From Bacillota bacterium (lineage in GTDB: Bacteria > Bacillota > Clostridia > Christensenellales > CAG-138), in the NCBI GenBank assembly GCA_023393045.1, contig JAEWMV010000228.1, forward strand, positions 1 to 29,789: a stretch of DNA of 29,789 bases, in the 5' to 3' direction. Below the pieces are notes generated by a model that did not search any database, was not told the origin of the DNA, and saw only the letters and a list, made by a program, of their open reading frames with translations. Of the stretch, positions 6,900 through 14,808 are shown piece after piece (the first letter of the stretch is position 1; each line of letters begins with the position of its first letter). Both the position numbers and the translations under genes were made by a program.

Positions 6900-7661
6900 A
6901 TGGCGTATGAAGTCCATCTAAAGGAATTCGACGGGCCGCTCGACCTGCTGCTCCACCTCATCGAGGAAGCGAAGGTCGACATCAAAGATATCTTCGTTTC
7001 CGAAATCACCAACCAGTACCTCGCTTTCATGGAGGAGCTGGACGAGCTTGATATGGAAACCGCAAGCGAGTTCCTCACCGTGGCGGCGACGCTCGTCTAC
7101 ATCAAATCGCGCACGCTCCTGCCGAGGCCGCCGCGGGCGGACGAGGAAGAGGAGGACCCCGAGGTCGTCCTCATGCGCCAGCTGCGCGATTACAAGCTGT
7201 TCAAGGAAGCGGGGGCGGGGCTTGTGGCGCTTCGCGAAGGGATGCGCAACGTCTACGCACGCCTGCCCGAGGAATTCATATTGCCGCCGCAGGAATACAG
7301 CCTTTCGGACGCGACGGCGCAGGAGCTTTTTGCCGCGTTTGCAAGGCTTCTCAAGCGCACGGACGAACTGCGGGAGGATTCCATCGCCCGCGCCGTCTCG
7401 GCGGACAGGTATACGGTGCGAAACCAGCTCGCTTTCATCCGCTCAAGGCTTACGGACGCGGGCACGCTGACTTTTGACGCGCTTTTTGAGGGCGCGGCGG
7501 AAAAGCTTGAGATGATCGTCACTTTCATGGCGCTGCTTGAGATGATTACCCGGCAGGAGATCGTGCTGCGCCAGAAAACGCCTTACGGCAAGATCACCAT
7601 CACGGCGGCCGCGCTCATCGAGGACGATGAGGATATGGAATACATGGACGAGATGAAATAG
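6900..7661 (+). CDS. scpA: Segregation and condensation protein ScpA
   Basis: ScpA is the kleisin subunit that bridges the SMC dimer and binds ScpB to form bacterial condensin. The 253 residues match the family length. The hallmark N-terminus FDGPLDLLLHLIEEAKVDI is at about residues 9-27, followed by ASEFLTVAATLVYIKSRTLLPR, an acidic stretch (EEEEDPE), and the C-terminal winged helix with VTFMALLEMITRQEIVLRQ. The start is ATG 6900, 9 bases after the M50 stop, with no good ribosome binding site, so it is probably translationally coupled. scpB follows closely. Confidence 0.96.
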   Translation: MAYEVHLKEFDGPLDLLLHLIEEAKVDIKDIFVSEITNQYLAFMEELDELDMETASEFLTVAATLVYIKSRTLLPRPPRADEEEEDPEVVLMRQLRDYKLFKEAGAGLVALREGMRNVYARLPEEFILPPQEYSLSDATAQELFAAFARLLKRTDELREDSIARAVSADRYTVRNQLAFIRSRLTDAGTLTFDALFEGAAEKLEMIVTFMALLEMITRQEIVLRQKTPYGKITITAAALIEDDEDMEYMDEMK

Positions 7662-7672
7662 GAGGCGCGCTT

Positions 7673-8254
7673 TTGCAATACGACGAGCGCTTTGGCGCAA
7701 TAGAATGCATATTATTCGTATCGGGCGACCCCGTGCCCATGGTGCAACTGCAGCGCGCGCTCGGGACCACCCAGATCGAGTTCGAGTACCTTCTTCGCGC
7801 GATGGACGAGCTCTATCGCAGCGAAAAGCGCGGCGTGCAGCTCTATATGACGGGTGACACCGTGCAGCTCGTTTCAAACAGGGAGTATGCGTCCCTCGTG
7901 CAGGAGCTTTTGCAGCCCGTGCAGGACAAGAGCTTTTCGCAGGCGATGCTCGAAACGCTTTCCGTCGTCGCTTACAGGCAGCCCGTGACAAGAACGGATA
8001 TTGAGAACGTGCGCGGCGTACGCTGTGAATACGCGGTGAGCCAACTCTTGAAAATCGGCATGATACAGGAGCTTGGGCGAAAAAACGTGATCGGCCGCCC
8101 GATGCTTTTCGGCACGACGGACGCATTTTTGCGCCATTTCGGGTTGCACGACATAGCGGAGCTGCCTCCGCTCTCCGGCCTGCCGGATGAGGACATGCCC
8201 TCCCTCGCGCAAATGGAAGAAGAAACAGAAGCCGTGGAACAAAGCGCTTCCTGA
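7673..8254 (+). CDS. scpB: Segregation and condensation protein ScpB
   Basis: ScpB dimerises through its winged-helix domains and binds ScpA in the SMC condensin complex. The start is TTG 7673, 7 bases after AGGAGG that overlaps the scpA stop. The protein is 193 residues. The conserved block LSVVAYRQPVTRTDIENVRG lies at about residues 101-120, followed by LLKIGMIQELGRKNVIGRP and the YxTT/F-type finish FGTTDAFLRHFGL. The C-terminal 20 residues are acidic, as in homologues. It ends the M50-scpA-scpB operon. A hairpin with a T-run at 8289-8310 follows. Confidence 0.96.
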   Translation: MQYDERFGAIECILFVSGDPVPMVQLQRALGTTQIEFEYLLRAMDELYRSEKRGVQLYMTGDTVQLVSNREYASLVQELLQPVQDKSFSQAMLETLSVVAYRQPVTRTDIENVRGVRCEYAVSQLLKIGMIQELGRKNVIGRPMLFGTTDAFLRHFGLHDIAELPPLSGLPDEDMPSLAQMEEETEAVEQSAS

Positions 8255-8258
8255 AGCT

Positions 8259-8267
8259 TGGTATAAT
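8259..8267 (+). promoter_or_regulatory. Extended -10 promoter upstream of DUF2953 gene
   Basis: TGG followed by a perfect TATAAT (8262-8267) forms an extended -10. No convincing -35 is seen. The predicted start, near 8274, lies about 15 bases before a terminator-like hairpin. Confidence 0.5.
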
Positions 8268-8288
8268 CATCCTGTTTTAGAACACATT

Positions 8289-8310
8289 AGGGTCGTATGA
8301 CCCTTTTTTT
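8289..8310 (+). terminator. Terminator or attenuator hairpin overlapping a start codon
   Basis: AGGGTC (8289-8294) pairs with GACCCT (8299-8304) around a GTAT loop, and seven T follow directly (8304-8310). It can end the scpAB transcript, but the ATG of the next gene (8297) lies inside it. Confidence 0.65.
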
Positions 8311-8869
8311 TATTTTGGCGGCCGTGCTCACGGTACTCCTCATATTGCTTCTTATGCGCAAGCGTGTGAAATGCTCGCTCATCCTCTCGCGCACGGGGAT
8401 AGCGGCGCGCGCGTCGCTGTGGCGCTTTCGCTTCGTGCGCAGCTTCCCCTTCGACGCGCTGCTTCGCGTGGCGGCAATGCGGGAAAAGAAAAAGAAGAGG
8501 AAAAAGCGTGGGATAAGAATTGCAGATATCAAAGGCGGCGTCGCGCTTTGCGCCGTCAAGATAAGCGGGAGGCTCGGCATCCGCGAGGATGCGGCGGGCA
8601 CGGCGTTCCTTTGCGGCGTGATGCGCTGTTTTTTTGAGGCGGCGCTCGGCGCGCTCTCGCATGAGGCCATAGAAGGCTTTGAAATCAGGCCGGATTTTAA
8701 CAACGGCGTATTTTGGCTTTATATGGAAGGAATCCTCACGCTCTATCCTGGGAAAATTATCACTATGCTCATCGGAAAATGGGTGAAGGAGGAATTCAAA
8801 AAATGGCGCATCCTATCGAGAACATTATGGAGACGACCATGGCAAAACTCAGGGACATGGTCAATGTGA
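8297..8869 (+). CDS. DUF2953 family membrane-anchored protein (YtfI-like)
   Basis: A protein of 190 residues with one N-terminal membrane helix (about 3-20), then a basic stretch (MRKRVKCSL, later REKKKKRKKR). It fits the DUF2953 proteins found beside ytfJ in spore formers. Function is unknown. ATG 8297 is the only possible start, because an in-frame TAG at 8288-8290 lies just upstream. That ATG is inside a terminator-like hairpin, and its only ribosome-binding match is AGGG, 4 bases away and in the stem. The last 22 codons overlap the ytfJ reading frame. Expression is therefore probably low or conditional. Confidence 0.7.
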   Translation: MTLFFILAAVLTVLLILLLMRKRVKCSLILSRTGIAARASLWRFRFVRSFPFDALLRVAAMREKKKKRKKRGIRIADIKGGVALCAVKISGRLGIREDAAGTAFLCGVMRCFFEAALGALSHEAIEGFEIRPDFNNGVFWLYMEGILTLYPGKIITMLIGKWVKEEFKKWRILSRTLWRRPWQNSGTWSM

Positions 8870-9225
8870 ATACGATCGTGGGGGACCCTGTCATCCTCAC
8901 GGGGGAAACGATGATACTGCCCGTGTCAAAGGTCAGCCTGGGCTTTGTGTCCGGCGGGGGAGAGTATCAGTCCGGCGCGAAAACGCCGGTGAAATGCGCG
9001 GGCGAGGAGTTGGACGCGCAGGGCGGAAAATATCCGTTCGCGGGCGCGGCGGCGGCGGGGCTTACGCTCAACCCTACGGCCTTCCTTTCCGTTTCGGGCA
9101 ATAAGGTGCGCGTGCTGCCCGCGCAGTATCGCGATGGAATCGACAGGGCATTGTCGCTCGCGCCCGAGCTCATCGATATGCTTGAACGCCTGCTTTCCGG
9201 AGAAGACAAAGAAGGATGTGAATGA
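8803..9225 (+). CDS. ytfJ: Sporulation protein YtfJ (GerW family)
   Basis: YtfJ/GerW is a small spore protein linked to germination in Bacillus, of unknown biochemistry. The start chosen is ATG 8803, 10 bases after AAGGAGG, giving 140 residues beginning MAHPIENIMETTM. A longer frame from 8713 would add residues that overlap the upstream gene and lack homology. The conserved core VNTIVGDPVILTGETMILP and SKVSLGFVSGGGEY lies at about residues 21-60. The glycine- and alanine-rich middle and VRVLPAQYRDGIDRALSLAPELIDML at the end are typical. It overlaps the DUF2953 gene by 67 bases and ends 1 base before the carboxypeptidase start. Confidence 0.93.
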   Translation: MAHPIENIMETTMAKLRDMVNVNTIVGDPVILTGETMILPVSKVSLGFVSGGGEYQSGAKTPVKCAGEELDAQGGKYPFAGAAAAGLTLNPTAFLSVSGNKVRVLPAQYRDGIDRALSLAPELIDMLERLLSGEDKEGCE

Positions 9226-9226
9226 A

Positions 9227-10381
9227 ATGGACGCTCGCGGCGTATTTCGCATGAAGTACGCGAGGTATAAAAGCGTTGTCGCCGTCATGCTCGCGCTCGT
9301 GCTCCTGTTTTTTTGCGCGCCTGTTTACGCCGCGTCGGACACGCCCGAAACGGACGCGGCGGGGTCTGTTTTAATCGAGGCCAACACGCGCATGGTGCTC
9401 ATGTCCGAGGAGGCGCACAAAAAGCTGCCCATGGCAAGCACCACGAAAATCATGACGGCGATGCTCGCAATCGAAAACTGCTCCCTTGACGAGATGGTGG
9501 AGGTCTCTACCGAAGCCTACGGCGTCGAGGGTTCGAGCATGTACCTCCAGCGCGGGGAAAAGCTGACCATGCGGGATTTGCTCTACGGGCTCATGCTCGT
9601 GTCCGGCAACGACGCGGCGGTCGCCATCGCCGTGCACATCGGCGGTAGCGTCGCGGGCTTCGCGCAGATGATGAACGCAAAGGCAAAGGAGCTCGGCGCG
9701 CTCAACACGAACTTCGTCACGCCAAACGGATTGCCCAACGACAACCACTATACGACCGCGTATGACCTCGCGCTCATCGCCGCCGCAGCGATGCAGCTCG
9801 ACGCCTTTCAGGAAATCGTTTCGGCCACCTATTTCAAGACGACGAGCGGGCAGGTGGTGCGCACGCTCAAAAACAAAAACAGGATACTCTGGGAGTACCC
9901 CGGCGGCAGCGGCGTGAAGACGGGCTATACGAAGGCGGCGGGCAAGTGCCTTGTCTTTAGCGCCGAGCAAGACGGCATGACGCTCATCGGCGTTTTGCTC
10001 AACTGTCCCGATATGTTTTCCTACGCGAAGACCATGCTCGATTACGGCTTTGACAACTACGAGCTTGCGACTGTTGTCAAGAAAGGGGTCGAAGTCGCGC
10101 ACGTGAGCGTGGACAACGGCATGAAAAACGCCTTGGCACTCGTCGCCAAAGAGGATATAATCATACCGATCAGAAAAGGCGAAAGCGTCACCCTCTCAAC
10201 GCGGGTGGAATGCCCGTCCACTGTGCCCGCCCCGGTCGAAGCAAACGCGGTCTTCGGCAGGGCGTACATCATGAGCGGAACCAAAACGATTGCCTCCACG
10301 GAGCTCGTCGCGCGCGAAAGCGTGGAATCGAGGAGCTATGCGGAGTGGCTCAAGAAGCTCATCAGGAGGTGGAGCGCCTAA
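9227..10381 (+). CDS. D-alanyl-D-alanine carboxypeptidase (S11, DacB/DacF type)
   Basis: This penicillin-binding protein removes the terminal D-Ala from peptidoglycan stem peptides outside the membrane. The start is ATG 9227, 10 bases after AAGGAT (384 residues). A signal peptide spans about residues 1-36. The active site is complete: STTK (Ser71 nucleophile, Lys74), SGN (126-128) and KTG (231-233, in GVKTGYTKAAG). A PBP5-type beta domain follows, then an amphipathic C-terminal anchor (AEWLKKLIRRW). It sits 1 base after ytfJ and 17 bases before rluB. In B. subtilis dacB also lies near rluB, so this may be the spore-cortex DacB equivalent, but dacA or dacF roles cannot be separated from sequence alone. 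It is the active paralogue of the gene at 5024. Confidence 0.94.
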   Translation: MDARGVFRMKYARYKSVVAVMLALVLLFFCAPVYAASDTPETDAAGSVLIEANTRMVLMSEEAHKKLPMASTTKIMTAMLAIENCSLDEMVEVSTEAYGVEGSSMYLQRGEKLTMRDLLYGLMLVSGNDAAVAIAVHIGGSVAGFAQMMNAKAKELGALNTNFVTPNGLPNDNHYTTAYDLALIAAAAMQLDAFQEIVSATYFKTTSGQVVRTLKNKNRILWEYPGGSGVKTGYTKAAGKCLVFSAEQDGMTLIGVLLNCPDMFSYAKTMLDYGFDNYELATVVKKGVEVAHVSVDNGMKNALALVAKEDIIIPIRKGESVTLSTRVECPSTVPAPVEANAVFGRAYIMSGTKTIASTELVARESVESRSYAEWLKKLIRRWSA

Positions 10382-10398
10382 AAAGGAGGTAGAACCTT

Positions 10399-11121
10399 GT
10401 GCGGCTTCAAAAATACCTTGCCAACGCGGGAATAGCTTCGCGCAGAAAATGCGAGGAGCTTATTTCTTCCGGGCGCGTCACGATAAACGGCCGTTTGGCC
10501 GAGCTGGGCTACGGCGTGAACCCGCAAAGCGATGTGGTGGAGCTTGACGGAAAGCGTGTGGAGGAGATGGGGGAGCGCGTGGTTTACATCCTCTACAAGC
10601 CGCAAAGCGTGGTGAGCACATCCTTTGACCCGCAGGGGAGGGAGACGGTGCAGGACTTTTTTCGCGACGTGCCCATGCGGCTTTATAACGTGGGCAGGCT
10701 TGATTACGATTCGGAAGGCCTTCTGCTCATGACCAACGACGGGGAGCTGGCCAACGCCTTGACCCATCCCGGCCGCGAAGTGGAAAAGACCTACTATGTT
10801 ATTTGCGACGGCAAGCTTTACGACGAGCAGAAGGCATCGCTCGAGCAGGGCGTCATGCTCGAGGACGGCGTCACAGCGCCCGCGCGGGTGACGGATGCGT
10901 ACCGCACGGGCAATGGAAACACCTCGTTTTTCATCGCGATTCACGAGGGGCGCAACAGGCAGATAAGAAGGATGCTGAAAGCCGTGGGGCATGAAACGCT
11001 GCTGCTTCGCAGGGTGCAGGAAGGCCCCGTCTCGCTCGGGGAGATGCGCCCGGGGGAAAAGCGGAAGCTGGACGAAAATGAAGTGCGCGAACTCAAGAAG
11101 AGCTGCGGAATCGATTTATAA
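10399..11121 (+). CDS. rluB: 23S rRNA pseudouridine synthase RluB
   Basis: RluB converts a uridine in helix 80 of 23S rRNA (U2605 in E. coli) to pseudouridine. The start is GTG 10399, 8 bases after AAGGAGGT. The protein is 240 residues. An N-terminal S4 RNA-binding domain (MRLQKYLANAGIASRRKCEE, ISSGRVTINGR) is followed by the RsuA/RluB catalytic domain with Asp102 in VGRLDYDSEGLLL. It ends with the family motif EGRNRQIRRMLKAVGH. RsuA and RluE/F relatives share these motifs, but the S4 domain plus clostridial context favours RluB. No terminator is visible after it. Confidence 0.92.
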   Translation: MRLQKYLANAGIASRRKCEELISSGRVTINGRLAELGYGVNPQSDVVELDGKRVEEMGERVVYILYKPQSVVSTSFDPQGRETVQDFFRDVPMRLYNVGRLDYDSEGLLLMTNDGELANALTHPGREVEKTYYVICDGKLYDEQKASLEQGVMLEDGVTAPARVTDAYRTGNGNTSFFIAIHEGRNRQIRRMLKAVGHETLLLRRVQEGPVSLGEMRPGEKRKLDENEVRELKKSCGIDL

Positions 11122-11171
11122 ATTATCTTGCAGGAAAACAGAACTCTATGGAGAATAATAGAAATTGGCAG

Positions 11172-11199
11172 GATTTGATGGAATGTTGAAAATCAAATC
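11172..11199 (+). repeat. Inverted repeat upstream of the oad operon
   Basis: GATTTGAT (11172-11179) and ATCAAATC (11192-11199) are perfect 8-base arms with a 12-base spacer. They lie 18 bases upstream of the putative -35. This could be a regulator operator. It is too AT-rich and lacks a T-run, so it is a poor terminator. Confidence 0.45.
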
Positions 11200-11217
11200 G
11201 CTGCTTATAAGTTTAAT

Positions 11218-11247
11218 TTGAATGTACTGCATTGATATAAGTATAAC
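11218..11247 (+). promoter_or_regulatory. Candidate promoter of the oad operon
   Basis: TTGAAT (11218-11223), an 18-base spacer and TATAAC (11242-11247) lie in the 148-base AT-rich gap after rluB. A strong GAAAGGAGGA ribosome binding site follows at 11251-11260. Confidence 0.5.
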
Positions 11248-11269
11248 TTAGAAAGGAGGAATTTTCTGA

Positions 11270-11671
11270 ATGGATTACAATCCATGGTTTATTATGCTCC
11301 TCGGTATGGGTACGGTTTTCACCGGTTTGTTTTTCCTTATCCTTATCATCAAGCTCATCAGCTTTTTAACAAGCAAGGGAACCAAAGCGGAAGATGCGGG
11401 CGTGCGGACGGACGCGGGTCAGGCGGCCGCCTTGCCTGCCTATGCCGCTGCGGCCGTCCCTGACCGGCAGCTGTTTGACGCGGTCATATCCGCCGCGCTT
11501 GCCGAATATATCGGCCCGGAGGTGGCAGGGCTGCGGATTAAATCGATCAGGCAGCGAAGCGCGCCCCAGCCGTACAGGGGAGCTTTTACGGCGGCCATCT
11601 CCGCGGCCATCGCGACGGCGATGGGGGAAAGCGTGCAGGGCATCAGAATCAGAAGCATTAAACGAGTATAA
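11270..11671 (+). CDS. OadG-like gamma subunit of sodium-pumping decarboxylase
   Basis: A 133-residue protein with one N-terminal membrane helix (about 7-33, FIMLLGMGTVFTGLFFLIL), the typical start of OadG/MmdD gamma subunits, which hold the membrane and soluble parts together. An Ala-rich linker follows. The C-terminal part carries two copies of a 26-residue motif, at residues 70-95 and 107-132, identical at 13 positions: AVISAALAEYIG ... GLRIKSI and AAISAAIATAMG ... GIRIRSI. The clostridial family often ends with one such motif. The start is ATG 11270 behind GAAAGGAGGA. It is first in a four-gene operon with a biotin carrier, oadB and oadA. Confidence 0.8.
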   Translation: MDYNPWFIMLLGMGTVFTGLFFLILIIKLISFLTSKGTKAEDAGVRTDAGQAAALPAYAAAAVPDRQLFDAVISAALAEYIGPEVAGLRIKSIRQRSAPQPYRGAFTAAISAAIATAMGESVQGIRIRSIKRV

Positions 11672-11698
11672 CGATAAAAACAGCAACAGGAGGAAATT

Positions 11699-12076
11699 AT
11701 GCGTAAATTCATCGTCAACGTCAACGGGACGTCCTATGAAGTAGAGGTTGAAGAGCTCAGCGGCGCGCAGGCCGCAGTTCCCGCCGCGCCTGCGGCTCCG
11801 GCAGCGCCCGCGGCTCCCGCGCCCAAAGCGGAACCCGTCAGCGCGCCCGCGGCGAGCGCCGGCGGCCAGAGCGTGAACGCGCCCATGCCGGGCAACATAC
11901 TCGATGTGAAGGTCAAGCAGGGCGACGCGGTGAAATCCGGCGACGTGCTGCTCATACTCGAAGCCATGAAGATGGAAAACGAAATACTCGCCCCCCAGGA
12001 CGGCAAGGTCGCATCGGTCAACGTAGCGAAGGGCTCCACGGTCAATTCCGGCGACGTGCTCTGCGTAATCGGCTGA
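11699..12076 (+). CDS. Biotin carboxyl carrier protein of the decarboxylase
   Basis: A free biotin carrier of 125 residues. The N-terminus (MRKFIVNVNGTSYEVEVEE) is the usual strand of decarboxylase carriers, followed by a flexible Ala-Pro linker (about 26-57). The biotinyl domain (58-125) has the lipoyl-like fold, with Lys91 in EAMKMEN as the biotinylation site. It carries CO2 from the alpha subunit to the membrane beta subunit. It starts at ATG 11699 behind CAGGAGG and lies between the gamma and beta genes, as in glutaconyl- or methylmalonyl-CoA decarboxylase operons. A role in acetyl-CoA carboxylase is unlikely, because no accA, accC or accD is nearby. Confidence 0.93.
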   Translation: MRKFIVNVNGTSYEVEVEELSGAQAAVPAAPAAPAAPAAPAPKAEPVSAPAASAGGQSVNAPMPGNILDVKVKQGDAVKSGDVLLILEAMKMENEILAPQDGKVASVNVAKGSTVNSGDVLCVIG

Positions 12077-12127
12077 TGATGCATTCGGTTTTTACGCGGA
12101 TGTACGGACACCGGAAAGGAGATCGGA

Positions 12128-13306
12128 ATGGAAGCAATCGGTAAATTCCTGTCGGAAACGGGGTTCGCGCTGCTCTTTGAGGATCCGAAGCCGCTCATCA
12201 TGATCGTCATATCGCTGGTGCTTTTGTACCTGGCGATCGTCAAGAAGTTCGAGCCGCTTCTCCTTATCCCGATAGGCTTCGGCATGCTGCTCACAAATCT
12301 TCCCGGGGCGAACATGTACCACGGGGAGATATTTGCGGGCGGCCATGTCAACTGGGAGGAGCTGAGCAAAAACGGCGGTTTGATCGACATCCTCTATCTG
12401 GGCGTTAAGCTTGGCATCTATCCCTCGCTCATCTTCATGGGCGTCGGCGCGATGACGGATTTCGGTCCCCTGATCGCAAACCCCAAAAGTTTATTTCTGG
12501 GCGCCGCGGCGCAGTTTGGCATATTCGTCGCCTTTCTGGGCGCGCTCGCTCTGGGCGTGGTCGGCATTGACTTCACGCAGCTTCAGGCTGCGGCCATCGG
12601 CATCATAGGCGGTGCGGACGGGCCCACCGCAATCTATCTCGCCACCAAGCTCGCTCCGGAGCTGTTGGGACCCATCGCCGTGGCGGCCTATTCCTATATG
12701 GCGCTCGTGCCGGTCATTCAGCCGCCCATCATGAAAGCGCTCACCACGAAGAAGGAGCGCATGATCGTGATGGAACAGCTCAGGCCGGTTTCCAGAAAGG
12801 AAAAGATCATATTCCCCATTGTGGTCACCATATTCGTGGCGCTTCTGCTGCCCTCGGCGACGCCGCTTGTGGGCATGCTGATGCTGGGCAACCTCTTCCG
12901 CGAATGCGGCGTGGTTGACAGGCTTACGAAGACCGCCGAGAATGAGCTCATCAACATCGTGACGATATTCCTCGGCCTTTCCGTCGGCGCGACTGCGACG
13001 GCGGACGCCTTCCTCAACTGGCAGACGCTTGGCATACTCGTGATGGGTGTTGTCGCCTTCTCGTTCAGCACGGCGGGCGGCGTGCTTTTGGGCAAGCTGA
13101 TGAACGTGCTCTCCGGCGGCAAGATCAACCCGCTCATCGGTTCCGCGGGCGTGTCCGCCGTACCGATGGCGGCGCGGGTCTCACAGGTCGTCGGCCAGAA
13201 GGAGAACCCCGGCAACTTCCTGCTGATGCACGCCATGGGGCCCAATGTGGCGGGCGTGATCGGCTCCGCAATCGCGGCGGGCGTTTTCCTCGCCCTGTTC
13301 TCATAA
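12128..13306 (+). CDS. oadB: Sodium-pumping decarboxylase beta subunit (OadB)
   Basis: OadB decarboxylates carboxybiotin and uses the energy to export Na+ across the membrane. The 392 residues form many hydrophobic helices. The key motif GGADGPTAIYLATKL is present, with Asp164 as the equivalent of the Na+-linked Asp203 of Klebsiella OadB. Later conserved blocks include NIVTIFLGLSVGATA, KINPLIGSAGVSAVPMAARV and the C-terminal HAMGPNVAGVIGSAIAAGV. The start is ATG 12128 behind GGAAAGGAGA. The same family serves methylmalonyl-CoA, glutaconyl-CoA and malonate decarboxylases, so the substrate must be judged from the alpha subunit. Confidence 0.95.
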   Translation: MEAIGKFLSETGFALLFEDPKPLIMIVISLVLLYLAIVKKFEPLLLIPIGFGMLLTNLPGANMYHGEIFAGGHVNWEELSKNGGLIDILYLGVKLGIYPSLIFMGVGAMTDFGPLIANPKSLFLGAAAQFGIFVAFLGALALGVVGIDFTQLQAAAIGIIGGADGPTAIYLATKLAPELLGPIAVAAYSYMALVPVIQPPIMKALTTKKERMIVMEQLRPVSRKEKIIFPIVVTIFVALLLPSATPLVGMLMLGNLFRECGVVDRLTKTAENELINIVTIFLGLSVGATATADAFLNWQTLGILVMGVVAFSFSTAGGVLLGKLMNVLSGGKINPLIGSAGVSAVPMAARVSQVVGQKENPGNFLLMHAMGPNVAGVIGSAIAAGVFLALFS

Positions 13307-13326
13307 TTCGATGAAAGGAGTTAAAA

Positions 13327-14781
13327 ATGGCGCATAAATTATACATTACGGATACCATACTGCGCGACGCGCACCAGTCCCAGGCCGCCACGAGGATGCG
13401 CACCGAGGATATGCTCCCCGCGTGCGAAGTGCTCGACAGCATCGGCTACTGGTCGCTCGAATGCTGGGGCGGAGCGACGTTCGATTCCTGCCTCCGCTTC
13501 CTCAACGAAGACCCTTGGGACAGATTGAGGCAATTGCGCAAAGCCATTAAGCACACCAAGCTGCAAATGCTCTTCCGCGGCCAGAACATACTGGGCTATA
13601 AGCATTATGCGGACGACGTGGTAGAGCAGTTCTGCCGAAAGGCCATAGAGAACGGCATCGACATCATCCGCATCTTCGACGCGCTCAACGACGTGAGGAA
13701 CCTCGAGGCCGCCATCAAATACACGAAGAAATACGGCGGAATCTGCGAGGCTGCCATCAGCTACACCATGAGCCCCGTCCACAACGAGGACTACTTCGTG
13801 AAGATCGCCAAGGAGCTCGTGCAGATGGGCGCGGACACGATCTGCATCAAGGACATGGCGAACCTGCTTTTGCCCTACGACGCGTATTCCCTCGTCAAGC
13901 GGCTCAAGACCGAGGTCGATGTGCCCATCCATCTGCATACCCACAACACCACCGGCACGGGCGACATGACCTATCTCATGGGCGTGCAGGCTGGCGTGGA
14001 CATCGTGGACTGCGCGCTCTCGCCGCTTGCAAACGGCACGGCGCAGCCCGCCACGGAATCCCTTGTCGCCACGCTCAAGGGCACGGAATATGACACGGGG
14101 CTTGACCTTGAAAAGCTCGCGCAGGCCGCAAAGCATTTCCGCGGCGTGGCCGAAAAGCTCAAAAAGGAAGGCTTCCTCGACCCCAAGGTGCTCAGTGTGG
14201 ACACCAACACGCTCGTGTATCAGGTGCCGGGCGGCATGCTCTCCAACCTGATTTCCCAGCTCAAGCAGGCCAACGCTGAGGATAAGTACTACGACGTGCT
14301 CGCGGAGATTCCGCGCGTGCGCAAGGATTTCGGCTATCCGCCGCTGGTCACGCCCACGAGCCAGATCGTCGGCACGCAGGCAGTGTTCAATATCGTTTCC
14401 GGCCGCTATAAGATGTTCCCCAAGGAGTCCAAGGCGCTCCTTCGCGGCGAATACGGCGCGCTGCCGGGCCAGGTCAACGAGGAGGTCAGGCGGATGGCCA
14501 TCGGCGACGAGGAAGTCGTCACCTGCCGCCCCGCGGACCTGCTCAAGCCCGAGCTTGACAATTACCGCGAGGAAATCAAGGATGTGATGCGCCAGGAAGA
14601 GGATGTGCTTTCCTACGCGCTCTTCCCGCAGGTCGCGCTCAAGTTCTTCGAGGCGCGCAACAATCCCGCGCCCAAGGCGGAAGCCGCGCCTGCCGCCGCT
14701 CCCGTTCAACCTGCCGCAGCGCCCGCCCTAAAGCAGGATGCGGGCCCGCGCATGCTCTATGTGAAGGACGCCTCCCTATAA
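13327..14781 (+). CDS. oadA: Oxaloacetate decarboxylase alpha subunit (carboxyltransferase), no biotin domain
   Basis: The alpha subunit moves CO2 from oxaloacetate to biotin, leaving pyruvate. The 484 residues include the TIM-barrel carboxyltransferase: DTILRDAHQS (9-18), Lys175 in CIKDMANLL as the likely carbamylated metal ligand, and the metal His204 and His206 in HLHTHNTTG. The conserved PYC/OadA domain follows (to about 445). A short Ala-Pro-rich tail (about 447-470) resembles the linker that leads to a biotin domain in Klebsiella OadA, but no biotin domain follows. The biotin carrier is instead encoded separately at 11699. This carboxyltransferase type fits oxaloacetate (or pyruvate carboxylase-like) chemistry rather than an acyl-CoA substrate. 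The gene ends the operon. Confidence 0.93.
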   Translation: MAHKLYITDTILRDAHQSQAATRMRTEDMLPACEVLDSIGYWSLECWGGATFDSCLRFLNEDPWDRLRQLRKAIKHTKLQMLFRGQNILGYKHYADDVVEQFCRKAIENGIDIIRIFDALNDVRNLEAAIKYTKKYGGICEAAISYTMSPVHNEDYFVKIAKELVQMGADTICIKDMANLLLPYDAYSLVKRLKTEVDVPIHLHTHNTTGTGDMTYLMGVQAGVDIVDCALSPLANGTAQPATESLVATLKGTEYDTGLDLEKLAQAAKHFRGVAEKLKKEGFLDPKVLSVDTNTLVYQVPGGMLSNLISQLKQANAEDKYYDVLAEIPRVRKDFGYPPLVTPTSQIVGTQAVFNIVSGRYKMFPKESKALLRGEYGALPGQVNEEVRRMAIGDEEVVTCRPADLLKPELDNYREEIKDVMRQEEDVLSYALFPQVALKFFEARNNPAPKAEAAPAAAPVQPAAAPALKQDAGPRMLYVKDASL

Positions 14782-14808
14782 ATGATTGAACGCATGGTTT
14801 GCCGATTG

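Noticed and set aside
8713..8802. Longer YtfJ start at 8713
   Set aside because: The extra 30 residues come from the overlapping DUF2953 gene and lack family similarity. AAGGAGG before ATG 8803 decides the start.
9134..9226. Longer carboxypeptidase start at 9134
   Set aside because: The added residues are an out-of-frame reading of ytfJ and would place a polar stretch before the signal peptide.
13339..14709. 456-codon open frame on the - strand opposite oadA
   Set aside because: It mirrors the codon bias of oadA, whose motifs are all intact on the + strand. The - product has no family features.
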